In this document: piece by piece, positions 44,116 to 53,032 of the stretch
How the letters are laid out: each line of letters starts with the position of its first letter
Position numbering within the stretch: position 1 is the first letter of the stretch
Assembly: GCA_016187935.1 (NCBI GenBank)
Contig: JACPIU010000020.1
Coordinates: forward strand, 1 to 64,000
DNA from: Bdellovibrio sp.
GTDB taxonomy: Bacteria; Bdellovibrionota; Bacteriovoracia; Bacteriovoracales; Bacteriovoracaceae
Direction of reading: 5' to 3'
Length of the DNA: 64,000 nt
The notes under the pieces: generated by a model
What the model was told of the DNA's origin: nothing
Databases searched by the model: none
Seen by the model: the letters and a program-made list of their open reading frames with translations, nothing else
Made by a program: the position numbers and the translations under genes

Positions 44116-44790
44116 CTAAAAAATAATTTTTCTTTCATACTCAAGCCCGTTCTTCGGAGCTTGATCGGTTAAGCATAAATCAACAAGAGCTTGGGCCACA
44201 TCACCGGCGGAGATGGGGGCGTATTTCTTAAGACCACCTATCATCACAGGTCTTAAGCTTTTAAAAACACCAATCCCGATTTTTTCCCCGAAGCGATCCT
44301 TGTCCCTTTCTCCAATCAAAAAAGATGGTCGAACAGCGATAAATTTCGGCCAATTCATACCGGCCAGGTCATGTTCTATCATGCCCTTGGTTTTTAAATA
44401 AAAACTTGGACTATTTTTCTTGGCCCCAACAGAGGAGATGATTCCCATCACTTGGGCGGCGTTCTTATGCGCCAACTTGGCAAAGGCCACATTGTAATCA
44501 TGATCAATATGATAGAAACGCTCTTTCGTTTTGGCCTTCTTGATAGTTGAACCCAAAGCGCTGAGAACTATATCGCCGCAAATATATTCTTCAGAGTTAG
44601 ATAACAGATCAAAATCAATGACATGAATTTTCAGTTTAGGAACTGGACCAAATAATTTTATTTTGTCGTCATCGGAAAGTTTTTTTCGAATAAAGATTTT
44701 AACCACATCAACACAATCAGAAGCGCAGCATATTTTTACCAAATTCCGCCCTACTAAACCTGTCGCACCCAATATTAAAACTGTTTTCAT
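44116..44790 (-). CDS. NAD(P)-binding atypical SDR, HTATIP2/TIP30-like
   Basis: This 224-residue Rossmann-fold protein has the N-terminal motif VLILGATGLVGRNLV. The middle text (VLSALGSTIKKAKTKERFYHIDHDY, IISSVGAKKNSPSFYLKTKG) resembles TIP30/HTATIP2-like oxidoreductases, including the candidate YxxxK (FYLKTKG). The substrate is unknown. It is an isolated minus-strand gene. Confidence 0.75.
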   Translation of the reverse strand: MKTVLILGATGLVGRNLVKICCASDCVDVVKIFIRKKLSDDDKIKLFGPVPKLKIHVIDFDLLSNSEEYICGDIVLSALGSTIKKAKTKERFYHIDHDYNVAFAKLAHKNAAQVMGIISSVGAKKNSPSFYLKTKGMIEHDLAGMNWPKFIAVRPSFLIGERDKDRFGEKIGIGVFKSLRPVMIGGLKKYAPISAGDVAQALVDLCLTDQAPKNGLEYERKIIF

Positions 44791-44836
44791 ATGACAACTT
44801 CTTTAATGTGAAGGAGGTAGCATAGATTATACATCA

Positions 44837-46417
44837 TTACAAAAAATCATAGAGACTTGGATAGATTCTAAATTTCAGACCTCTCACAGTGGTATCCAGA
44901 TATGTCTTTGTGATAGGTAAAACACGGGGAGGGCGGTCGGCGAAAATCTTGCCTCCACACGAGAGGGTACGTTCTGGAGATTTGTCCAAATCATATTCGA
45001 AAACGTCATCTAATTGCTTGGCAATTTCACGATCTCGGATCAGCGCCATGATTTCGGAATTATGTTTCTCGCTTCGCACATTCATATTATTTGAACCCAA
45101 AATTGCCACCGATCGATCCAGAATTACAGCTTTAGTATGAAGTGTTCGTCCCGGCCAATAATCATCAATTTCACAATTGTTCTTTTTCTCAAATTCCAAT
45201 AAATCTTTATGTCCTTGCCAGGCATAAACTTCTATACCGGCATCCACCAAACGTTGAATGGTAGGAAGAGCGGCATAAAAATTAAATTTGCCTAAATCGT
45301 GACTCTTCAGCGAATTCGTAATGATTTGTACTTTAATCCGTGTGGCGGCCTTTTGAAGGATTTTAATCATCCTATCAGACAAGGTTAAATAGGGAATAAA
45401 GAGACGCATAGAATGTTTTGCATGGGGTAGAATAAATTCTAAAGCGTCAAGCGTCTTTGAAGCATGCATGATCTTATTCTTCACAAATTTGCGATCAACA
45501 AATGGATTATCGTAAATTAATCTCACCGGAGTAGTGTGGCCTTCATTCTCACCCACCAAGGGAAAATAGCGCGGATTTCCTAAGAAATGACCGAGTGGCA
45601 AATCTACAACTTTTTCTGTTCTCAAAAAACCTGCCGGACGATAAGGTATCCTAGCAATGTCATAATAAAAATAATAATGTAACACTTTTAGTTGCATTCT
45701 CGGATCGGTGGGGAAATTGCCACCCAATTTATCCAAGTGTTTTTGTAATAAAAATGGCTTGATAAAAACTTTTGTCGCTACCTGCGCCACTGGCCCTTCA
45801 AATAGAATATCCGTGTCATGCCAACCAACCTTGGTAAGTCCACCTTGAAGATATTCACTGCCTATATTCATTCCGCCCATAATGAGCTTGTCGCCATCGA
45901 CAACGAAGACTTTGTCGTGAATACGATTTTCCGCTAATTTGAAGGAAAAACCACGAAAGTTCCAAAATTTATTCCATTGAACAATGTTTTTCCTGCCAAC
46001 TAATTTTTTAAGTTGAAGATACATTTTGCTGGCAAAGAAATCTCCAGTTGAGGCCGGGGAAGTCCAATCTACCATGATTTTGATATCAATATTCGGATTG
46101 CGCTCCTTCAAACTTTTCAACTCGTGGTACATGGCCTTTCCTTCATCGTCGCCATACCAGTAAGGAACAGTAATAAAAACGTATTCTTTCGCATCTGCCA
46201 AGAGTTTGATTCTGGCGCGTTTCGAGTTAACACCAAGATGTAAAAGTGTGGCCTTATTGTTGGTTTCTTGAGATTTCGTAATTTCATCTAAAGATGATTT
46301 ATTCAGAACATACCCAAGTACCTCGGCCAAATCGGGTGTCGTACTTTCCTGGGCCAATACTAAAAAGCTAAATAAAAACCCATTGAGGACAATCAAAGGC
46401 CACATAATTTTCGGCAT
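44837..46417 (-). CDS. Exported phospholipase D-family protein (two HKD motifs)
   Basis: ATG 46417 is chosen because GGAG lies 6 nt upstream, giving a signal peptide MPKIMWPLIVLNGFLFSFLV and a 526-residue product. Both catalytic HxKxxxxD motifs are present: IHDKVFVVDGDKLIMGGMN (about residue 180) and LHTKAVILDRSVAILGSNNM (about residue 430). The layout matches the cardiolipin synthase/phospholipase D group. Because it is exported, hydrolysis of phospholipids in the periplasm or outside the cell is more likely than cardiolipin synthesis. In a predator this could act on prey membranes (inference). Confidence 0.85.
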   Translation of the reverse strand: MPKIMWPLIVLNGFLFSFLVLAQESTTPDLAEVLGYVLNKSSLDEITKSQETNNKATLLHLGVNSKRARIKLLADAKEYVFITVPYWYGDDEGKAMYHELKSLKERNPNIDIKIMVDWTSPASTGDFFASKMYLQLKKLVGRKNIVQWNKFWNFRGFSFKLAENRIHDKVFVVDGDKLIMGGMNIGSEYLQGGLTKVGWHDTDILFEGPVAQVATKVFIKPFLLQKHLDKLGGNFPTDPRMQLKVLHYYFYYDIARIPYRPAGFLRTEKVVDLPLGHFLGNPRYFPLVGENEGHTTPVRLIYDNPFVDRKFVKNKIMHASKTLDALEFILPHAKHSMRLFIPYLTLSDRMIKILQKAATRIKVQIITNSLKSHDLGKFNFYAALPTIQRLVDAGIEVYAWQGHKDLLEFEKKNNCEIDDYWPGRTLHTKAVILDRSVAILGSNNMNVRSEKHNSEIMALIRDREIAKQLDDVFEYDLDKSPERTLSCGGKIFADRPPRVLPITKTYLDTTVRGLKFRIYPSLYDFL

Positions 46418-46712
46418 AACTTTCTCCATGCTGGTGCATGTTTTTTGCAAACCAAAGGCCAAAAAGCGTCTGTTTTGGGCCGATTCATCTTTCCCTTTTG
46501 TCGTGAAATCTATCTCACTGTCAAAATATTAGGCGCTAGACGCCGAAAGACACCGCAAGGCCATTTTGCTCCTGAGAACCAAACTTGGGTGTTACCAAAT
46601 CCCAAGCACTTAAGGCCGGCACGACTTATGCAGAATAACCAAACGAGTGTGTTCATGGGTGAACATGCTTGTTTGGGAACATTACACACTTTTCTGACTA
46701 AGGATGGTCAAT

Positions 46713-48323
46713 ATGAAAAGTTGCCTATGGGGAAAATATTTCTCGTTCGTTTTTTATCTCAGTTTGTTACTCGTCACCAGACCAAGTTTTGCCACGCTCA
46801 TTCAGATTTTGCATACCAATGACATCCACTCGCATCTTGAGCATGCGCCTCATCAACCTGATCTGGGAGGGTACGCGCAGCTCAAGGTGCAACTCGCCAC
46901 CTTACGACAATGGGGATCAGAACGTGGCATTGGAACAATTGCCATGGATGCAGGAGATTTTTTGGAAGGGAATATTTACTATCTCGCCGATCGTGGCAAA
47001 AAGGCCTATCAAATTCATGGCGAAGTTGGCTTCGATGTTGCCACTATCGGCAATCATGATTATCTTATGGGAGCACGGGATCTCGAACCAATCCTGCGTG
47101 ATGTTCACACCAGCTTTCAACTTCTGGGCGCCAACTTTCACGTCAATAAAAAATACACCGCTATCAATTCGAAGATTAAACCTTATTGGGAAACTGTGGT
47201 TAATGGAGTGAAAGTCGGAGTGGTCGGACCGACCTTGAATGATGTTCTGTACAAGTGGCGTATCGAGGAAGGAGACATCAGTGATGAAATTGAGGCGACA
47301 CAAAAATACGCCAGAGAGTTACGCGCTCGTGGAAATCAAGTTGTTATTGCCCTCACTCACGTAGGGCTCTCTAAAGATCGCAAGATCGCTAAAAATGTGC
47401 CTGAGGTCGACTTCATTGTCGGCGGGCACAGTCATGATAGGCTTTTCTCTGTTGAATACGTACAAAGCAAAGGAAATAAACGTATCGGGATCGTTCAAGC
47501 GGGTAATCATCTGGAATGGCTGGGGCAATTGATTCTCGATTATGATCCAAATAAAAAATCTGTCCGTGTGGCATCCTATCAACTCATCCCGGTCAAAGCT
47601 CCTTACAAAGATTCCGAGATTGAAGAACGCATTGCGGACGCCAACGATGCTCTTGAAATCCTCTTTGGGCCGGGCTGGTTGGCAGACATCGTGGGAGTCT
47701 CAAAACTTAAAACTCCCCAGATGGGTGGCAATAAACTTGTGTGGCAATTCTTGCTGAACGATGCCATCCGTGAAGCAGTTGATGGAGACTTCGCGGTTAA
47801 TGCCGAGGCCCTGGCGGGCACCAACTATCCCACCAACAAGGACATCACCCGTCGCGATCTCTATAACTCAAATCCTCGGACTTTTGAATTTAACAAAAAA
47901 TATGGATACAATGTTTATACCGCCCGCGTTCGCGGACTTTGGATTTCCCTTATTTTTCGTGTGGTCATGCGCCTCGGACTTCCACTCTATGTTTCAGGCA
48001 TCACCTTTGATGCCAAACCCGTGGGCGAAGGCAAGTACGGCGAGAAATATAAAGTTTCCAATTTGCGCGTCAACGGTAAACGCATCGGATTGTTAAAACT
48101 CTATAAAGTCGCTTTGCCTGAGGCCATCGTGCGTGGTGGCTTTGCCATCACTGAATGGGTGGGCCTATTGCTGAAATTCCCTGATGATTACAAAATCTCC
48201 ATGTGGCAGGCCTTGGAGAACAAAGTTCGGCAGTTGAAGGTGATACAAGAGGACTATCTGGATCGTTATTTCTTCAAACAAGACGGAGTCATGATGCGGC
48301 CTGAGCGAGTTTATCTCCCCTAA
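46713..48323 (+). CDS. Periplasmic 5'-nucleotidase / UshA-like metallophosphoesterase
   Basis: ATG 46713 has AAGGA 8 nt upstream; an ATG at 46704 is in frame. The 536-residue product has a signal peptide and the calcineurin-like metal motifs ILHTNDIHSHLE, DAGDFLEG, GNHDYLMGA, THVG and GGHSHDRLF in order. A C-terminal 5'-nucleotidase domain (about residues 330-520) follows. Such enzymes release nucleosides from nucleotides outside the cytoplasm. Its stop overlaps that of the convergent acyltransferase gene (CTAA at 48320-48323). No clear promoter was identified in the 295 bp upstream. Confidence 0.9.
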   Translation: MKSCLWGKYFSFVFYLSLLLVTRPSFATLIQILHTNDIHSHLEHAPHQPDLGGYAQLKVQLATLRQWGSERGIGTIAMDAGDFLEGNIYYLADRGKKAYQIHGEVGFDVATIGNHDYLMGARDLEPILRDVHTSFQLLGANFHVNKKYTAINSKIKPYWETVVNGVKVGVVGPTLNDVLYKWRIEEGDISDEIEATQKYARELRARGNQVVIALTHVGLSKDRKIAKNVPEVDFIVGGHSHDRLFSVEYVQSKGNKRIGIVQAGNHLEWLGQLILDYDPNKKSVRVASYQLIPVKAPYKDSEIEERIADANDALEILFGPGWLADIVGVSKLKTPQMGGNKLVWQFLLNDAIREAVDGDFAVNAEALAGTNYPTNKDITRRDLYNSNPRTFEFNKKYGYNVYTARVRGLWISLIFRVVMRLGLPLYVSGITFDAKPVGEGKYGEKYKVSNLRVNGKRIGLLKLYKVALPEAIVRGGFAITEWVGLLLKFPDDYKISMWQALENKVRQLKVIQEDYLDRYFFKQDGVMMRPERVYLP

Positions 48324-49300
48324 TGCAAGACAGACTCCTGCAAAGTGTGCAGTAATTGCTTGGCCAAAACTCCCTCTTGATCCAATGAAGGATGTATTTG
48401 CAATGCCATGGATAATTGTCCATTCCAAGTAACCAATCCAAGGGCCACGGGATGAGACTTTGAAAGAGGTGGACAAAAGGCCCAAGTTTGATCGGCATTG
48501 GGATGTGACCAAACACCTAAATTACTGAGTGTACCGGTCCAAGAATGTTTTTTATCGTGATATTTCTTCATCAATCGATGCATCCCATTTAGTCCGATCA
48601 TGCGACCAAGCAAAATCCCCCACCATGCCGCCCAATGATAGCCAATCTTTAAGGCGGTCTTCAGTGTTTTACCGACATCGGCATCTTGCATGAAGCGGGA
48701 CAGAGTCACAGAAATATAGCTGGCATGATTACTATAAGGATTTTTCCGTTTGACACTGGCGCGCATATTAACCGGAATCAACCAAATATTTTTCTTCTGT
48801 TCATTCTGCAATAAGGTGCGAACACATTCATCTAAACGTTGCAAAATGAGAGCGGTCAAAGTCACTTGTTTTGAACGGGCCAGATTCATTAAATGATTGG
48901 TTTGCTCAACGCTATAAACAAACACGCAAGGAATCATTTTCTTGCCGGGAAGGGAATGTTCGCGCCTTTTCCAATTAATTGAATTGGCCTTCGATTCCAG
49001 GAAATATTTTATAAATCCCAAACACCGCCAGAAGAAATTAGACCGGCTTTCGGTTTGTGCTCGATAGATGGCATTGGGGCATTGCTGTTGCTCCAATAAA
49101 ACCTGGAAACCACCAACTCCATCATATTGACCGTGATCGAGGTAATAGATATCCTCGACCGCACCTGCCGATGAACATTTGAGATAAACAATATCCGTGA
49201 ATTCTCCAAAGGAACGAATGATAGGGAACCACTCACCTACCCAATCAAGCTTCCAATTGTGATCGTCAAATTTATTCAATCTTTTGATTTCCCGGTCCAA
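48320..49300 (-). CDS. Condensation-fold acyltransferase (HxxxDG)
   Basis: This 326-residue protein has HGQYDG in YYLDHGQYDGVGGFQVLLE, the HxxxDG catalytic motif of the chloramphenicol-acetyltransferase/condensation/wax-ester-synthase superfamily. The C-terminal half carries the supporting TGTLSNLGVW segment typical of these folds. It probably forms an ester or amide with a thioester-bound acyl chain. The called start is a TTG at 49300 overlapping the radical SAM stop by 29 bp; a TTG at 49279 is an alternative. It is last in a minus-strand arm with two radical SAM genes, opposite a dedicated fatty acid set. Confidence 0.75.
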   Translation of the reverse strand: MDREIKRLNKFDDHNWKLDWVGEWFPIIRSFGEFTDIVYLKCSSAGAVEDIYYLDHGQYDGVGGFQVLLEQQQCPNAIYRAQTESRSNFFWRCLGFIKYFLESKANSINWKRREHSLPGKKMIPCVFVYSVEQTNHLMNLARSKQVTLTALILQRLDECVRTLLQNEQKKNIWLIPVNMRASVKRKNPYSNHASYISVTLSRFMQDADVGKTLKTALKIGYHWAAWWGILLGRMIGLNGMHRLMKKYHDKKHSWTGTLSNLGVWSHPNADQTWAFCPPLSKSHPVALGLVTWNGQLSMALQIHPSLDQEGVLAKQLLHTLQESVLH

Positions 49301-50633
49301 AATATACTGGAATAATATTGCGTTTAATTTTGAGCCAATAATAGAATGAATTGGTCAAATGGTATATTTTATTTTTATAGGTTGACTTAAGCCAACGCTT
49401 TAAAATGTTTTTAATCGAATAAAATTCTCGCAGCACACGCCAGAAATTTTGCATGATCATTTCAGCATCCATATGAGGATGTTTAAAGACAACATAGCCT
49501 TCACGGTAGTGTGAAAGATCACTGTCAATAATGATTCCATTGCTCAAGGCCTTTCTGCCGGCCGGTGTTGCGGGGTATGGAGTATTAATAAAAAACTCCG
49601 CAATTGTAATATTTAATTCTTCTAAGTATTTGAGGGTGTCATCAAAAACCGCGGGAGTGTCCTGCTCCAACCCGAACATAATGAGAGCATGCACGGCAAT
49701 TCCGACGTCCTGAATTTGGGCGATTTGTTCAGCAAATTTATCAGCACGGTTAAAACCTTTATTGACTTGGTTCAAATTGGTCTGAGAGAGACTTTCCATT
49801 CCCAAGGCCACCCAGCGGCATCCGGCCTTATAGGCCAATTCAAGAAGTTCGCGGTCTTTGTGAATATTAATGGTCGTCTGAGTTCCCCACACCACTCTTA
49901 AGGGAATCATTTGACGAAAAAGTTCTTTGGCGTATTCGAAATCTTCCATCAAATTGTCGTCTGTAAAAAAAATCAAATTAAAAAGCGAATGTTTTTTGGC
50001 GGCATTAATATCACGAATCACATGCTCTATAGGACGATGACGGTAGGTGTACCCATGGAATTGAATAATTGAGCAATAGTCACATTTAAAAGGGCACCCC
50101 CGTGTGGCATGAATGGGATAGATCACGGTATGATCTTTTTTTATCAGATCGTAACGAGGCGTAGGAATATTATCCAGAGGAACTTCCGAAGTCCCCTTAT
50201 AGATTTTCTTCAAACATCCATTCTCAATATCCTTCAACATTTGGGGGAAAACTTGATCGCCATCGCCCACACATAAAGCGTCCACATGCGGTGAAACCAA
50301 ATCGGGATGCATGCTAGCGAGATAGCCTCCCATCAACACAACTTTCCCTCGTTTTCTAAATTCATCCGCCAAATCGAGGGCACGTCGAACTTGCATGACC
50401 TGGGCCGAAATCGCCACCACTTGTGCCGGATCATCAAAATTTACATCTTCAAAGCAATCCTCCACCAACTCCATTTCGACATCAGAGCGGACATAGGCCG
50501 CCAAATAAGGCAGTGCCGAATGGACCACATTGGCAACAGAAAGTTTGTCAATCAGACGATCGGCACGAACGACCTTTCCTTGATCATCATAATGAGACGA
50601 ATGGACCAGCAGTAGTCGTTGAATCGTTCCCAT
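49272..50633 (-). CDS. B12-binding-type radical SAM protein
   Basis: This 453-residue protein has an N-terminal Rossmann-like cobalamin-binding region (residues about 1-140, VVAISAQVMQVRRAL and GKVVLMGGYLASMHP). A radical SAM core has the cluster motif GCPFKCDYCSI (CxxxCxxC) near residue 178, and a C-terminal helical region follows. The family includes methylases and lipid-modifying enzymes such as those of hopanoid and bacteriochlorophyll pathways. It lies between a Tes-like radical SAM gene (9 bp upstream) and an acyltransferase gene, so a role in altering an acyl chain is likely. Whether cobalamin is bound cannot be judged by eye. Confidence 0.85.
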   Translation of the reverse strand: MGTIQRLLLVHSSHYDDQGKVVRADRLIDKLSVANVVHSALPYLAAYVRSDVEMELVEDCFEDVNFDDPAQVVAISAQVMQVRRALDLADEFRKRGKVVLMGGYLASMHPDLVSPHVDALCVGDGDQVFPQMLKDIENGCLKKIYKGTSEVPLDNIPTPRYDLIKKDHTVIYPIHATRGCPFKCDYCSIIQFHGYTYRHRPIEHVIRDINAAKKHSLFNLIFFTDDNLMEDFEYAKELFRQMIPLRVVWGTQTTINIHKDRELLELAYKAGCRWVALGMESLSQTNLNQVNKGFNRADKFAEQIAQIQDVGIAVHALIMFGLEQDTPAVFDDTLKYLEELNITIAEFFINTPYPATPAGRKALSNGIIIDSDLSHYREGYVVFKHPHMDAEMIMQNFWRVLREFYSIKNILKRWLKSTYKNKIYHLTNSFYYWLKIKRNIIPVYFGPGNQKIE

Positions 50634-50642
50634 GTGTCGACT

Positions 50643-52136
50643 CTAAGTCAACTCTTTGCGAGTCGGGGCCTGAACATTGGACATACTCAAACGCTTATCC
50701 TTAAAACGATGAACATTATTATAAGCACAACCTGGCATCAATCGGCCGTCGGGAAGAGCATAATGGGTACAGCATTTTCGAATACGTGAGATATCAAAAT
50801 CATTTTCATCCATAAAGGAGTGTACAAAAATTGCCTTAATCTTGGTTTCTTGCAGTTTCCACAATTGCTCTTGACCCATATTGTCCGCGACTTGGTATTC
50901 TTTAAGAATTGATTTGAGTGAGCCAAGCACTTTCTCAGTATCAACCGTTACCGACTGGGCGGACCAAAGATTATAAATGGCGTCCTGAATAAGCTGCTGG
51001 GCCTTATCATCCATTCCGGCGCCTAAGATCGCACGGTTAGTGAGGGCATCGAGATAAATCGCCAAATCTCCAAAATGAGTCAATGGAACAAATTTATCTT
51101 TTTCGACGCCTAAAGCATAGCAGGCAGTATAGCAACTTGGGTGCGAGCAAGGAATCGGCAGAAAATCCTCTTTCTTCAACCACTCGGTTTGTGATTCAAG
51201 CAGTCCATGAATATCCACTTGCGTGAGTTTCTTTAACGGATCTTGCGGAAAGGCAGTACCACCGGCACCAGTGTAGGCCGCCGGTTGAATGGTGACTGAA
51301 GTTACAAAGTCGTGCGACAGCGCAAAATTCACGACCTTTCCAACTTCGTTATCGTTAAACCCACGAGCGATAGTCGGTACAAAAATTGTCGGAATTTTAT
51401 ATTTATCACATTTTTCCAAACACGCCATTTTGGCCTCAAGCAAATTTTCTCCGCGAATGGCGTGATAATTGGCATCACTTAGGGAATCAAACTGCAAAGA
51501 CAAATAAAGCCCGGCCTCTTTAAAACGACGGGCAAATTCATCACTTCGACCGATTTTTAAACCATGTGATGACACCAAAACACGTTTGATTTCTTTACGC
51601 GAACGAGCATGTTCCGCCAATTCAAAAAACTTGGGATGCAAGGTCGGCTCACCACCACTCAACAAGCAAAGTTCCAAGGAACCTTCACGCTCGATCAGTC
51701 CATCAATGACATGCCTAAACTCGCTTAATTCCATATTGTAGTTATTCTGATTCCACACAATACAAATGGGACACTCAAGATCGCACTTATTGCTGATTTC
51801 GATAATCGGCGAACAAGTATGTTGTTCATGATCGGCACACAGACCGCAATCATCCGGACATCCCTTATCGACGGGAGTTGAAAACTTCTTGGGAATAGTT
51901 CCGGGTTTTGTATAGGAAAGGGATTTAACCCAATAATTCACATCGCTCGAAAGAAGGGCATTGAACTCGCCATGTTGCTGGCAGCGTTTATTTAATACCA
52001 CCTGATTGTCGACGAAAATAATCTTGGCCTGAATCGTTTTCCTACATTTTGGACAAATCGATTGGGTGGCAGAAAAAAAGGCGCCACGACGATCTTCTTT
52101 GTCTTTAAAAGTCGTATCCCCACAACAATTCACCAT
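50643..52136 (-). CDS. Radical SAM protein of the Tes/MJ0619 family
   Basis: ATG 52136 is chosen (AGGTGG upstream). The 497-residue protein opens with a zinc-like region (ICPKC, then CQQHGEF). It continues with GCPDDCGLCADHEQHTCSPI and the radical SAM motif CDLECPIC near residue 117. Further C-terminal cysteines (PCSHPSCYTACYALG, KCCTHYALPDGRLMPGC) could hold extra clusters. This cysteine layout is that of the family containing archaeal tetraether synthase Tes and MJ0619, whose bacterial members are proposed to join lipid tails. First gene of the minus arm of the lipid cluster. The family call is firm; the reaction is not. Confidence 0.85.
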   Translation of the reverse strand: MVNCCGDTTFKDKEDRRGAFFSATQSICPKCRKTIQAKIIFVDNQVVLNKRCQQHGEFNALLSSDVNYWVKSLSYTKPGTIPKKFSTPVDKGCPDDCGLCADHEQHTCSPIIEISNKCDLECPICIVWNQNNYNMELSEFRHVIDGLIEREGSLELCLLSGGEPTLHPKFFELAEHARSRKEIKRVLVSSHGLKIGRSDEFARRFKEAGLYLSLQFDSLSDANYHAIRGENLLEAKMACLEKCDKYKIPTIFVPTIARGFNDNEVGKVVNFALSHDFVTSVTIQPAAYTGAGGTAFPQDPLKKLTQVDIHGLLESQTEWLKKEDFLPIPCSHPSCYTACYALGVEKDKFVPLTHFGDLAIYLDALTNRAILGAGMDDKAQQLIQDAIYNLWSAQSVTVDTEKVLGSLKSILKEYQVADNMGQEQLWKLQETKIKAIFVHSFMDENDFDISRIRKCCTHYALPDGRLMPGCAYNNVHRFKDKRLSMSNVQAPTRKELT

Positions 52137-52224
52137 AAACAACCACCTATTTTATTGAATAAGGTATCATGCTACAATCGCACCAATCTATTGAATAGTT
52201 AGCGTAAAGATTTTACAGGGAACG

Positions 52225-52257
52225 TTGCCCGCTCACCCCCCCCCTGCTATCTATAAG
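52225..52257 (+). promoter_or_regulatory. Candidate promoter with C9 tract in its spacer
   Basis: TTGCCC (52225-52230) and TATCTA (52248-52253, preceded by TG at 52245-52246) are 17 bp apart. The spacer contains nine consecutive C residues (52236-52244). A second -10-like TATAAG is at 52252-52257. Length change in the C tract would alter promoter spacing, the classic route to phase variation. The -35 and -10 matches are only moderate. Confidence 0.45.
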
Positions 52258-52285
52258 CTAGACACGATATTTTTTTGGGCGTTTT

Positions 52286-53032
52286 ATGCGTATTAACCTT
52301 GAAAATTGCAAGGTCATTGTGACTGGTGGCTCGCGCGGCCTAGGGCGGGCCATCGTGATGGAGCTGGCCAAATGTGGTGCCCAGGTGGCCTTTACCTATT
52401 CGAATAGCGAACCAGAGGCCGACAAAACCGTACAAATAGTACAGCACCAAACCGGACAAAAAATCACAGCTATGAAGGCCAGTGCCACTGATCGAATGGG
52501 TCTGATAGAATCGGTCAAAACCTTAATGCAGGCATGGAAATCGGTAGATGTGCTCATCAACAATGCCGGAGTAAGTGAATTTTTGCCTCTCGCCTTGATG
52601 GAAGAATCCGAATGGGACCGCACTCTCGATACCAATTTGAAAGGTGTTTACCTCACCACCAAGGCGGTTATTCAACATATGATCCGAAATCGCCAAGGGC
52701 ATATCCTCAATATTGGCTCACTGGCAGGCGCCCGTCTGTTGGCCGCCCCCATCGATTACTGCTCATCAAAAGCAGGTGTCATCGGTTTTACCGAGGCGCT
52801 GGCGAAAGAAGTCGGCCGCTACCAGATAAAAGTGAACTGCCTCGCCCCCGGAATTTTAGATGGTGGGGTGGCCAAAGGAATTCCTGAAAACAAATATGTG
52901 GAGTTTATGGAACAAATTTCACTTCACAGGCCCGGCAACTTTGATGAAGTGGCGCGCTTCGTGGCCTTTTTAGTATCCGGTAAAAATAGTTATATGAGTG
53001 GTTCAACCATCATCATGGATGGTGGCTTATGA
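52286..53032 (+). CDS. FabG-type 3-oxoacyl-ACP reductase
   Basis: This 248-residue classical SDR has the cofactor loop TGGSRGLGRAI, NNAG, and the catalytic Ser/Tyr/Lys (NIGSLAGAR, YCSSKAG). It closes with the FabG-like SGSTIIMDGGL. It should reduce 3-oxoacyl-ACP with NADPH. First gene of the plus-strand arm of the lipid cluster; it overlaps the next SDR gene by 4 bp. This is one of three SDR genes in the cluster. Confidence 0.9.
   Translation: MRINLENCKVIVTGGSRGLGRAIVMELAKCGAQVAFTYSNSEPEADKTVQIVQHQTGQKITAMKASATDRMGLIESVKTLMQAWKSVDVLINNAGVSEFLPLALMEESEWDRTLDTNLKGVYLTTKAVIQHMIRNRQGHILNIGSLAGARLLAAPIDYCSSKAGVIGFTEALAKEVGRYQIKVNCLAPGILDGGVAKGIPENKYVEFMEQISLHRPGNFDEVARFVAFLVSGKNSYMSGSTIIMDGGL

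Noticed and set aside
46463-46712. Possible regulatory RNA or gene between phospholipase D and nucleotidase genes
   Set aside because: Only a 6-bp hairpin (TGTTCA..TGAACA) and no good reading frame; nothing supportable.
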